NCBI GenBank assembly: GCA_945891385.1
Contig: CAMDDJ010000010.1
Span: 1 to 64,000, forward strand
Reading direction: 5' to 3'
DNA from: Candidatus Kuenenia stuttgartensis
Lineage (GTDB): Bacteria; Planctomycetota; Planctomycetia; Pirellulales; UBA1268
Length of the DNA: 64,000 nucleotides
Below, one piece after another: positions 1 to 7,079 of this stretch (position 1 is the stretch's first letter; each line of letters opens with the position of its first letter). The notes beneath the pieces were generated by a model. The model made no database searches, was not told the DNA's origin, and saw only the letters and a program-made list of their open reading frames with translations. The translations under genes were made by a program, and so were the position numbers.

Positions 1-69
1 CTTTCCAAGGTCCACATCAGCCTGCCTCAGCAGGCCCACGATCTGCTCTGCACTGCGTCGCTTCTTCAT
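1..69 (-). CDS. IS3-family transposase OrfA, N-terminal fragment (runs off window)
   Basis: Reading the minus strand from the ATG at 69 gives 23 codons, MKKRRSAEQIVGLLRQADVD followed by LGK, and the frame stays open to the window edge. This closely matches the start of IS3-family OrfA proteins, which bind the element ends through an N-terminal helix-turn-helix and regulate or, after frameshifting to OrfB, catalyse transposition. A purine-rich stretch (GGAAAGGG) lies 8-15 bases upstream of the ATG. Whether the element is complete cannot be seen here. The call rests on the short but characteristic N-terminal motif. Confidence 0.7.
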   Translation of the reverse strand, partial: MKKRRSAEQIVGLLRQADVDLGK

Positions 70-121
70 CTGAGAACCCTTTCCAGCCCCACAAGGGGCA
101 CGAGGATTCTCTCACAAGACA
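1..121 (-). mobile_element. End of an IS3-family-like insertion sequence (cut by window edge)
   Basis: The minus strand reads out of the window from a terminus that begins TGTCTTGTGAGAGAATCC (position 121 downward) into an orfA-like start at 69. A TG-starting end followed after about 50 bp by a helix-turn-helix transposase start is the layout of IS3-family left ends. The partner inverted repeat lies outside the window, so the exact end is inferred. Confidence 0.5.
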
Positions 122-233
122 TGGCTCAAGATTTGGGAAGGGGGTCAACCGTGCGGCTCACTCGCCGGCGAGGCCGTACGTAGACGTAAAGACTATTCGC
201 CCGTACACTCAAGCAACCTTCGGAGACCGACTC

Positions 234-452
234 ATGAGTGTCGACATTTTGCTGAACGAACTCACCACCGCCGAAAAGCTGGAACTGATGGAGCGGCTGT
301 GGCTTGACCTGTCGCGACAGCCTCAAGACGTGCCGTCGCCGGCTTGGCACGGCGCCGTGCTCGAGGAGCGCCGTGAGGCGGTGCGGCAAGGCCGCACGGC
401 CTTCGTCGCCTGGGAGGAAGCCCGGCAGCGGCTGCTGGGTCGCCACGGATGA
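234..452 (+). CDS. Addiction-module antitoxin (TIGR02574-like)
   Basis: This 72-residue protein begins with the pattern typical of the short addiction-module component family (DILLNELTTAEKLELMERLW), followed by a basic helical C-terminus (EERREAVRQGR). Such proteins neutralise a RelE/ParE-type toxin encoded just downstream. Here the toxin ORF starts inside the last codons (ATGA overlap at 449-452), so the pair is translationally coupled. A short AT-richer stretch with TAAAGA/CTATTC lies about 35-45 bp upstream and could be the promoter. The module sits between an IS3 end and decayed IS91-like DNA, consistent with accessory, mobile origin. Confidence 0.8.
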   Translation: MSVDILLNELTTAEKLELMERLWLDLSRQPQDVPSPAWHGAVLEERREAVRQGRTAFVAWEEARQRLLGRHG

Positions 453-754
453 AGATCCGCATCCTGCCCGAGGCGGAGCGTGACCTCGACTTGGGTGCCG
501 ACTTCTACGAATCCCAATCTCCCGGTGCCGGCGCCTACTTCATCCGCGGGCTCCTCGACGACATCGACGGCCTGCTGAAGCACGGCGGCGTGCACGCCAC
601 ATATCGTGGCTTTCATCGGGCCATGTCACACCGGTTCCCATTCGCGATCTTCTACGACTTGAACGGCGGCTTCATCGACATCTACGCGGTCCTGGACTGC
701 CGCCAAGACCCCCAAGGCTATCGACGGTCGACTCGCGACCCGGAAGGCGGCTAG
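449..754 (+). CDS. RelE/ParE-family toxin
   Basis: This 101-residue basic protein has the compact ParE/RelE fold signature: MKIRILPEAERDL at the start, a central helical segment, then FPFAIFYDLNGGFIDIYAVLDCRQDP, the usual beta-strand end with YAVLDCRQDP in place of the common VLHxxRDP. ParE-type members poison gyrase and RelE-type members cut mRNA at the ribosome; the sequence alone does not decide which. It overlaps the upstream antitoxin by four bases. The length and conserved end are intact, so the toxin may be functional. Confidence 0.8.
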   Translation: MKIRILPEAERDLDLGADFYESQSPGAGAYFIRGLLDDIDGLLKHGGVHATYRGFHRAMSHRFPFAIFYDLNGGFIDIYAVLDCRQDPQGYRRSTRDPEGG

Positions 755-785
755 CGACCCTACGCCGTAGCCATCACCTGCCACC

Positions 786-815
786 CACATCGATATGGAT
801 CACATCGATATGGAT
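786..815. repeat. Tandem 15-bp duplication
   Basis: The 15-mer CACATCGATATGGAT occurs twice back to back directly after the toxin gene. It is perfect and AT-richer than its surroundings. It may mark a slippage or insertion scar beside the IS91-like remnant; no function is evident. Confidence 0.7.
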
Positions 816-888
816 TGACCCTCATGGACGCCGGCAGGCCGATTTAATCGGTTTCGGACACAAAGCCGCCAACTGGGTCGGGCCCGGC

Positions 889-1391
889 CGCGGCCGGAAG
901 TCCACCCGGCCAGGGGCCAACGGCGTCGTCGAACTCACGCCGTTTGAGTTTTTTGACCGGCTCGCCGATCTCGTCCCGCCGCTCGCCATCGGGAACATCG
1001 GCCCGATCCGGAAGATCCTGACACCCGTGTGGCTTCATACAGAGTGGCGAGCCGCTGGAGCCTCCGCCCGTCTCTCCGGCCCGTGGCCCGCCAACCGACT
1101 GGGGCGAGCTCGTGCAAGGACACGATGACCGGGACATCTTCCAGGGACGGATAGACGAGCTGCCCGGGATCGACATTCACAGCCTCTGACCGGTGCCGGA
1201 CGCGACCCACGCATGTCGGGAAACTGCGAATTGGGACGCGGTCCGCGCAGACGCCAGAAAAACGCCACCGAAGCGGGTGCGGGGCGTTTCGAGAAAACCG
1301 CTCCGGACGCCCGGGCCGCTCCTTACGAGGCTCACGCGTCGTTCATCAGCCGGAAGATCATTGAGGTAGTGCCATTGACCGGGCTATCCTT
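889..1391 (+). pseudogene. IS91-like transposase remnant, copy 1 (internally deleted)
   Basis: The frame from 892 reads GRKSTRPGANGVVELTPFEF and on to DRLADLVPP, the C-terminal third of IS91-type (Y2) transposases. It then jumps to LAIGNIG and PIRKIL, and after a frame change to EPLEPPPVSPARGPPTDWG ending in DELPGIDIHSL and a stop near 1190. Compared with the copy at 3638 it lacks the RHRYHGV-type block and the zinc-finger region, so it has at least two internal deletions. The non-coding tail to 1391 ends in GTGCCATTGACCGGGCTAT and CCTT, a terminus shared with the other remnants. It cannot encode a working enzyme. Confidence 0.7.
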
Positions 1392-1452
1392 GCGGCGCAC
1401 GTGCCCGTGGGAGTACCGCCCACTTTCTCCTACCACACGTTCGGAGATTCCA

Positions 1453-2124
1453 ATGCCCGCTCGCTCTTTGCTCGTGTCTCTGCTTCTCGCCGCCGCGGTC
1501 GCCCAGCCCGCCCGGGCCGACGAGCCGCTGCCGCTGGTCTTCGAGGAAACCTTCGCCGAGGGAGCCGACCGTTGGGAGCCCACCGACGCGGCCGCGTGGA
1601 CGCTGGGCAAGGACGGTGAACGGTCCGTCTGGGGCCTCAATAAGCGCACGAGCAACTACCAGCCCAAGGTCCGCAGTCCCCACAACGTGGCCCTCGTCAA
1701 GGATCTCGAACTCAGCGACACGGTGATCACCTTCCAGGTGAAGAGCACGCGGGACACCGGCGGCCACCGCGACTGCTGCGTGTTCTTCAACTGGCGGGAT
1801 CCCGAGCACTTCTACTACGTGCACCTCGGGGCCAAGCCCGACCCGGCCAGCGGCCAGATCATGATCGTCGACGGCGTCCCCCGCCGGCCGCTGACCAAGA
1901 ACACCAAGCCCGTGCCCTGGGACGACCAGTGGCACACCGTCAAACTCGTCCGCGACGTGGCCTCGGGCCGGATCGCCGTCTACTTCGACGACCTCGAGAC
2001 GCCGCTGATGGAGACCACCGACAAGACCTTCACGGCCGGCCGCGTGGGAATCGGCTCGTTCGACGACATGAACGACTTCACGGCCGTCAAGGTGGCGGGC
2101 CGCAAGGCCGAGGCCACGCCGTAG
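1453..2124 (+). CDS. Secreted DUF1080-like / laminin-G-type beta-sandwich protein
   Basis: This 223-residue protein starts at the ATG at 1453, which opens a clear signal peptide (SLLVSLLLAAAVAQPARA, cleavage before DEPL). The mature part is one jelly-roll domain of the concanavalin/3-keto-disaccharide-hydrolase type: FEETFAEGADRWEP, a central HFYYVHLG strand, WHTVKLVRD, and a closing GRVGIGSFDD. Such proteins in planctomycetes bind or cleave oxidised sugars outside the cytoplasm. The next gene, a Tat-exported Gfo/Idh/MocA oxidoreductase 58 bp downstream, is a frequent partner, suggesting joint sugar oxidation and cleavage. The exact reaction is not evident. The longer frame from 1213 covers IS remnant sequence and is not used. 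Confidence 0.75.
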   Translation: MPARSLLVSLLLAAAVAQPARADEPLPLVFEETFAEGADRWEPTDAAAWTLGKDGERSVWGLNKRTSNYQPKVRSPHNVALVKDLELSDTVITFQVKSTRDTGGHRDCCVFFNWRDPEHFYYVHLGAKPDPASGQIMIVDGVPRRPLTKNTKPVPWDDQWHTVKLVRDVASGRIAVYFDDLETPLMETTDKTFTAGRVGIGSFDDMNDFTAVKVAGRKAEATP

Positions 2125-2182
2125 GCAGCGATTCCGTCCGGCACGTTTCGCCCTCTCCCTTTTCCGTTCCCAGGAGTCTCTC

Positions 2183-3511
2183 ATGCCCGCCGCATTTCCC
2201 CGCCGCAGGCTGCTGCGCTCGGGTCTCACGACCGGCCTCGCCGCCGCGGTCGCCTCCGGCACCGCGCCTTTGTTCATTCCCGGCCGGGCCTTCGGGGCCA
2301 ACGAGCGGATCGTCATCGGCGGGATCGGCGTGGGCAATCAGGGCTCGGGGCTCGTGAGTTCGTTCGCCAAGCGGGCGAGCGTGGCGGCGATCTCCGACGT
2401 CTACCTGCCGCGGGCCGAGGAGATGGCCGGCAAGGTGGGGGCCGGCAGCGTCTATCAAGACTACCGGGCCCTCCTCGACCGCAAGGACATCGACGCGGTG
2501 ATCGTGGCGACGCCCCACCATTGGCATGCCCTGTGCTGCATCCATGCCGCCCAGGCCGGCAAAGACATCTACTGCGAGAAGCCGCTGGCCTATTCCATCC
2601 TCGAGGGCCGCCGGGTCGTGGAGGCGGTCCGCAAGTATGGCCGCGTTCTCCAGACCGGGATGCAGCAGCGTTCGGGGAGCAAGGAGCAGGCCGGCTGCCG
2701 GCTCGTCCGGGCCGGTGGGCTCGGGAAGATCAGCCGCGTGATCGCCTCCAACTATGCGAGCCCCATGGAGCCCGAGTTCCCTGAGCAGCCGGTGCCCGAG
2801 GGCCTCGACTGGGAGAGGTGGTGCGGCCCGGCCGACCTGCTCCCCTTCAACAAGGTGGTCTGGGACAACCGCAGCGACCCGAGTTGGGTCTCGCTGCGCC
2901 CCTTCTCCGGCGGCGCGATGACCGACTGGGGGGCGCACGGCCTCGACATGGCCCAGTGGGGCCTCGGCATGGACACGAGCGGCCCCGAGGAAGTCTGGGT
3001 GGAGGGGGCGGCGTTTCAGCCGCAGGTGAGCACGCCCGAGAAGCCGGGCGGCCGGCAGAAGGGGCCGAACGCGCCGAAGGTCTGCATGCGGTATCCCGGC
3101 GATGTCGTCCTCGAAATGACGGGCGGCCCGCAGTTTGGCGTGACCTTCGTGGGCGACAAGGGCCGGCTCACGCTCCAGCGTGGTGGATTCAAGGCCGATC
3201 CGGCCGACCTCACCGTCGATCTAGCCGCGGCCGAAGCCGTGGAGTTGATCCGCAGCACCGACCACCACCAGAACTTTCTCGACTGCATCAAGAGCCGCGC
3301 GGAGCCGGCCGCCGGCCCGGAGGTAGGCCAGCGATCCACGTCGCTCGGCCACCTGGCCAACATCGCCCGCTGGGTGAGCGGCCTGACGGGCGAGTCCGAC
3401 ACGCGACTCCGCTGGGACGCCGCCGCCGAGCGGTTCACCAACTCCGACGAGGCCAACCGCTTCCTCTCGCGGCCCTACCGCGCTGGGTACTCACTGCCGG
3501 ATCACATCTAG
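2183..3511 (+). CDS. Tat-exported Gfo/Idh/MocA family oxidoreductase
   Basis: This 442-residue protein starts 9 bp after a CAGGAG ribosome site. The N-terminus carries a twin-arginine signal (FPRRRLLRSGLTTGLAAAVA), so it folds in the cytoplasm and is exported with cofactor. A Rossmann glycine motif follows (GGIGVGNQGSG, about residues 48-58), then DAVIVATPHHWHA and the family-defining EKP motif (YCEKPLAYS) near residue 130. The C-terminal half has the usual sheet domain with GGAMTDWGAHGLDMAQW. These enzymes oxidise or reduce sugars or cyclitols with NAD(P). The substrate cannot be read from sequence. It probably works with the preceding secreted beta-sandwich protein. Confidence 0.9.
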   Translation: MPAAFPRRRLLRSGLTTGLAAAVASGTAPLFIPGRAFGANERIVIGGIGVGNQGSGLVSSFAKRASVAAISDVYLPRAEEMAGKVGAGSVYQDYRALLDRKDIDAVIVATPHHWHALCCIHAAQAGKDIYCEKPLAYSILEGRRVVEAVRKYGRVLQTGMQQRSGSKEQAGCRLVRAGGLGKISRVIASNYASPMEPEFPEQPVPEGLDWERWCGPADLLPFNKVVWDNRSDPSWVSLRPFSGGAMTDWGAHGLDMAQWGLGMDTSGPEEVWVEGAAFQPQVSTPEKPGGRQKGPNAPKVCMRYPGDVVLEMTGGPQFGVTFVGDKGRLTLQRGGFKADPADLTVDLAAAEAVELIRSTDHHQNFLDCIKSRAEPAAGPEVGQRSTSLGHLANIARWVSGLTGESDTRLRWDAAAERFTNSDEANRFLSRPYRAGYSLPDHI

Positions 3512-3590
3512 CGGCAGTTGCTGACGCCGGTGTAATCGCAGCCGGGAAGTCACCGTGGCATCGCATCGCAACGGCGGGCCGTTTTGAAGC

Positions 3591-3632
3591 GGGTTCACGC
3601 TCTTCGAGATGCTCGTGGTGATCGCGATCCCG
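3591..3632 (+). pseudogene. Relic of a prepilin-type N-terminal motif
   Basis: One frame reads GFTLFEMLVVIAIP and then a stop, the cleavage/methylation signature that opens DUF1559 and type IV pilin-like proteins (compare [14 protein letters not shown] at 55.7 kb). No start codon and no downstream body are present. IS91-like sequence begins only three bases after its stop. It is the stub of a gene interrupted or replaced by the insertion. Confidence 0.6.
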
Positions 3633-3637
3633 TGATC

Positions 3638-3986
3638 CGCGGCCGGAAGGCTACGCGGCCGGGCGCCAATGGCGTGGTGGAGCTCTCACCGTTTGAGTTT
3701 TTGGACCGCCTGGCCGATCTCGTCCCCCCGCCGCGGAAGCACCAGCATCGCTACCACGGAGTCATCGCGCCCAATCACAAGCTCAGGTCCGCCGTTACGG
3801 CACATGACAAAAGGGAACATTGGCAAGCGGCGCGACGCCGCTGCAGGCGGGCATGGGCGCAGTACGCATGCCGCGGAAGGCTGCCGCGACACTCAGGCAA
3901 AGCCACGCTCGCATGACACGTCACGGATTGCCTGGGCCTAGCTCATGACGCGGGTGGGGGAGGAGTATCCGCTTGAGTGCCCGAAC
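3638..3986 (+). pseudogene. IS91-like transposase remnant, copy 2 (5' part, interrupted)
   Basis: The frame reads RGRKATRPGANGVVELSPFE, LDRLADLVPPPRKHQHRYHG and VIAPNHKLRSAVTA, the hallmark C-terminal block of IS91-type rolling-circle transposases. A frameshift follows; the second frame continues with GNIGKRRDAA, SHDTSRIAWA, a stop, then RVGEEYPLECPN, the first half of the zinc-finger motif. The homology ends at GAAC (3983-3986), exactly where a reverse-oriented element begins. It is plainly non-functional. Confidence 0.75.
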
Positions 3987-4380
3987 TGAAGGATAGCCCG
4001 GTCAATGGCACTTCCGCAAAGGTCTTCCGGGCTGATGAGCGACCCATGAGCCTCGGGGAGAACGGCCTGGGAGTCTGGGAGCGGTTTCCCGATAAGCCGA
4101 AACACCGCTCACGCCCCGCTGCGATGGCGATTTTATCGCCTTGGCGCAGACCGACTCCCAGTCGGCCCGTCCCGGGGCTTTGGTGCCTCGCGTCCGGCGC
4201 CGCTCAGAGGCTGTGAATGTCGATCGCGGGCAGCTCGTCGGGTGAGGCCTGAAAGATTGCCCGGTCGTCATGGATCTGCACGAGTTCACCCCAGTCGGTG
4301 GGCGGGTCCCGGGCCGGCGAGACGGGCGGAGGCTCGAGCGGTTCGCCGCGGTGTGTGAGGGGCTGACTTCACGCGGGCGA
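3987..4380 (-). pseudogene. IS91-like remnant, copy 3, inverted and nested in copy 2
   Basis: On the minus strand the segment 4345-4204 reads EPLEPPPVSPARDPPTDWGE, LVQIHDDRAIFQASPDELP and AIDIHSL then stop, the same C-terminus as copy 1. The non-coding tail runs to 3987 and ends TCATCAGCCCGGAAGACC, GTGCCATTGACCGGGCTAT, CCTTCA, matching copy 1. The terminus abuts a GAAC tetramer lying inside the zinc-finger codons of copy 2; GAAC is a known target of IS91/IS801-type elements. The right boundary near 4375-4380 is approximate. Confidence 0.65.
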
Positions 4381-4653
4381 AGCCATCCTGGACGTCGCCC
4401 GACGAACTGCCCGTGATCGACATTCGCAGCCTCTGGCGGGATCCCATGTCACGGTGCGGACGGCCCGTGAGAAGGGCGGTTTCAAGGCCGGTCTGCGCCG
4501 ACGAGACAAATCCGGCCTTGAGCGAGGATAGGAAGCTCCGCGGCGCTTCCACGGTCGGGCCGCATCCAGCCCGACCGGTTCCGGCTGTTGCTCCTCGTGA
4601 TCCGTCCCGCTCGGCCGACGCCTGCCGAAGTGCCATTGGCCGACCTATCCTTT
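4381..4653 (+). pseudogene. IS91-like remnant, 3' part of copy 2
   Basis: On the plus strand the frame reads PSWTSPDELPVIDIRSL, the transposase C-terminus with its stop mutated to Trp, and the segment finishes at GTGCCATTGGCCGACCTAT and CCTTT, a diverged version of the shared terminus. It continues copy 2 on the far side of the nested inverted copy. The sequence between 4440 and 4625 is degenerate and carries no recognisable gene. Confidence 0.5.
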
Positions 4654-4655
4654 GG

Positions 4656-4776
4656 ATGTGGGAGGTTGCGTACCCGCGTTCATGCCGGGGTGAGCATCGA
4701 TATCGATTACGAGGTGCTGGGACAGGCCAACGGCATGCTGAGGGTGGCCGTCAGCGGCACGGCGGTCGTGATCTGA
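4656..4776 (+). pseudogene. Unrecognised coding-like fragment after the IS91-like terminus
   Basis: The open frame immediately after the IS terminus ends [20 protein letters not shown] and VSGTAVVI before a stop at 4774-4776. The alternating hydrophobic pattern and codon use look like the C-terminal beta-sheet end of a real protein, but no start or upstream portion remains. It may be the distal part of a gene disrupted by the IS cluster. No family was recognised. Confidence 0.3.
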
Positions 4777-4819
4777 AGGGTGGCCGCCCGGGCGACCCCG
4801 CCCAGGCGGCTGCCGGCTG

Positions 4820-5380
4820 CTACCAGAGATCGGCCAACCGCACCCGCAGGCCACCGCCAAAGGCGATGAGCGGGTCGGCCCGCGGCACGGCCTCGTAGCG
4901 ACCATCTACCAGCCGGAACTGATCCACTCGCCGGTTTTCCGGGTCGGCAACCCAATACTCGCCGACCCCTGTCCGTTCGTAGAGCTGCTTCTTGCGGGTC
5001 GTGTCGGCGACCACGGTCGAGGGAGAGAGAATCTCGCCGACGAGGTCGGGTGGGCCGTCGATCTTCACGTCGGTGATCAACTGCGTGCGGTGTTTGAGCA
5101 CGACCACTAGATCGGGCTGCACGATGTCGTGATCGGTGAGCTGAACGTCGACCCGGGCGTTGAACACGAGCCCGAGGCCGCCCAATTCCACTTGGGTGTA
5201 GAGCTGGTATTGCAGCCGCTTCGAGACCGTCTGATGGGCGGTGGACGGGGCGGGAGTCATGACATGATCTCCGTCGATGATCTCATGCCGCCACCCGTCG
5301 TCCGGAAAACAGCAGTATTCCGGGTAGCCCCACATTCGAAACCCGCCTCGCGGAGGTGCCCCGGACGAGGTTTCACGCAT
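4820..5380 (-). CDS. Uma2-family (DUF820) endonuclease-like protein
   Basis: This 186-residue protein has the Uma2/DUF820 restriction-endonuclease-like fold markers: FPDDGWRHEIIDG near residue 25, STAHQTVSKRLQYQL, the strand VQPDLVVVL with its catalytic-type Asp, GPPDLVGEILSPST, and KKQLYERTGVGEYWVADPE with the conserved YERTGVxEYW. Family members are often expanded in planctomycetes and cyanobacteria; their substrate is unknown. The chosen ATG at 5380 overlaps the glpD stop by eight bases (ATGCGTGA), pointing to translational coupling; a second Met at codon 16 is an alternative. Confidence 0.85.
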   Translation of the reverse strand: MRETSSGAPPRGGFRMWGYPEYCCFPDDGWRHEIIDGDHVMTPAPSTAHQTVSKRLQYQLYTQVELGGLGLVFNARVDVQLTDHDIVQPDLVVVLKHRTQLITDVKIDGPPDLVGEILSPSTVVADTTRKKQLYERTGVGEYWVADPENRRVDQFRLVDGRYEAVPRADPLIAFGGGLRVRLADLW

Positions 5381-6995
5381 CGAGCCGGTAGCCGGCGGCG
5401 AGATGCCGGAAGTCGGCCGCTGAGGCCGCCGGATCGAACGGCGGCCCCGGCTCGGAGGCCCGTTCCTCGGCCACGATTGCCGCCACGGTGTCGGCGACGC
5501 GTGCCGCGGCCGCCGCATCGAGAAACAGCCAGCGCGACCGCCGGGCGAGCACGTCTTCGACGGTGCGGGCAAATTCCCGGCGGACGGCGAATCGCACCAT
5601 CGCCTCGGTGAATCCCGGCAGGATCTCGCGGTCGGCCCCCGGCAGGCTCGCCACCGCTGCGGCCTCGCTGCCGTAGAGATGCAGCCCGGGCGGCGCCGAG
5701 ATCGGCCGGTGCGTGTCGGCTGGCCCATCGCCGCCCACCAGCCGCAGGCTCCGCGTCACACCCCTGGCACGTTCCGGTAGCCCGCCCGAGCGGAAGCAGG
5801 CCGCGAGCACGTCTTCCGCCATCGCTCGATAGGTCGTCCACTTCCCGCCGGTCACGGTCACAAGCCCGTGCGGGGAGATCTCGATCGCATGCTCGCGGGA
5901 GATGCGTTTGGTGTTGTGGCCGTCGCCCGAAGGAGGCTTCACGAGCGGCCGCAGGCCGGCCCAGCAGCTGCGGACGTCGGCCCGACTCGGAGGCCGGGCG
6001 AGATACTTGGCGGCCTCGGTCAGAATAAATTCGACCTCGTCGCTGAGCGGGCGTGGGTCGAGCGGCAGGTCCGCCCGCGGCGTGTCGGTGGTGCCCAGAA
6101 TCACCTTGCCCAGCCAGGGCACGGCGAACAGTACGCGGCCATCGCTCGTCCGCGGAATGATCATCGCCCGCTCGGCTGGGTACAGCTCTCGGTCGACGAC
6201 CAGATGCACGCCCTGGCTCGGCGACACGAGCGGCTGACTGTTTGGCTCGTCGAGCTGCCGCACGGCATCGACCCAGACGCCGGTCGCGTTGACGACGCAG
6301 CGGGCAGGCACGACCAGCCGCTGGCCTGTCTCACGGTCTTCGATCTCGACCTCCTGACGGCGGGCGGAGCCGCCACCCACGGCAGAGAGCCCCACGACGC
6401 GGCAATAGTTGAGCATCAGGCCGCCCCGGGCGGCAGCCGTTCGAGCCAGGGCGACGGCCAGCCGCGCGTCGTCGAACTGGCCGTCCACATAGGAGACCCC
6501 GCCTGCGAGCCCCTCGGTTCGCAGCCCTGGAGCCAGCGCTGCCAGCCGCCGCGGGCCCGGCAGCCCCGTGCGGCCCAGCGACGCGGAACCCGCCAAGAGG
6601 TCGTAGGCCAGCAGGCCCGTGGCATAGAACCAGCGGTCCCAGAGCCGGCCTCGCCAGCCATAGGTCGGGAGCACGAAGGGCAGGGGACAGGCCAGGTGGG
6701 CCGCATTGGCAAGCAGGATCGTCCGCTCGTGGAGCGCCTCACGAACGAGCCCGATGTCGCCCTGGGCGAGGTACCTGACGCCTCCATGCACGAGCTTCGT
6801 CGCCCGGCTCGACGTGCCCTTGGCGAAGTCCTCGGCCTCGAAGAGCGCGACGGTGAATCCACGCGCCACAGCGTCGACGGCCACGCCGAGCCCCGTCGCG
6901 CCGCCGCCAATCACGACAAGATCGAAGGGCTCACGCGGCTCCGCCAGCTGCCGCACGATCGCGGTCCGTTCGAAATCCTCTCCTGCGGGAACCAT
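5373..6995 (-). CDS. glpD: Glycerol-3-phosphate dehydrogenase (FAD-dependent)
   Basis: This 540-residue flavoprotein oxidises sn-glycerol 3-phosphate to dihydroxyacetone phosphate and passes electrons to quinone at the inner membrane. The N-terminus has the FAD-binding Rossmann motif VVIGGGATGLGVAVDAVARG (about residues 27-46), then FEAEDFAKGTSSRATKLVHG and GVRYLAQG, the classic GlpD signature. Further hallmarks are YVDGQFDDARL, VVNATGVWVD, VPWLGKVILGTTDT and the C-terminal TVTGGKWTTYRAMAED. Length fits the family. It starts at the ATG at 6995 and is followed by a Uma2 gene overlapping its stop. No glycerol kinase or transporter is adjacent. Confidence 0.95.
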   Translation of the reverse strand: MVPAGEDFERTAIVRQLAEPREPFDLVVIGGGATGLGVAVDAVARGFTVALFEAEDFAKGTSSRATKLVHGGVRYLAQGDIGLVREALHERTILLANAAHLACPLPFVLPTYGWRGRLWDRWFYATGLLAYDLLAGSASLGRTGLPGPRRLAALAPGLRTEGLAGGVSYVDGQFDDARLAVALARTAAARGGLMLNYCRVVGLSAVGGGSARRQEVEIEDRETGQRLVVPARCVVNATGVWVDAVRQLDEPNSQPLVSPSQGVHLVVDRELYPAERAMIIPRTSDGRVLFAVPWLGKVILGTTDTPRADLPLDPRPLSDEVEFILTEAAKYLARPPSRADVRSCWAGLRPLVKPPSGDGHNTKRISREHAIEISPHGLVTVTGGKWTTYRAMAEDVLAACFRSGGLPERARGVTRSLRLVGGDGPADTHRPISAPPGLHLYGSEAAAVASLPGADREILPGFTEAMVRFAVRREFARTVEDVLARRSRWLFLDAAAAARVADTVAAIVAEERASEPGPPFDPAASAADFRHLAAGYRLDA

Positions 6996-7079
6996 GGCCC
7001 GAGCGGCGCTCCTCGACGGTCGTCTGAACCAGACGCCCGGGAGCGTAGCAGAACTGGTTTCGCTCCGAGGCCCGCAGGC

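Noticed and set aside
1258-1292. AAACGCC...GGCGTTT hairpin considered as a terminator
   Set aside because: It lies in the conserved tail of the IS91-like remnant, has a long loop and no U-run; better seen as part of the element end.
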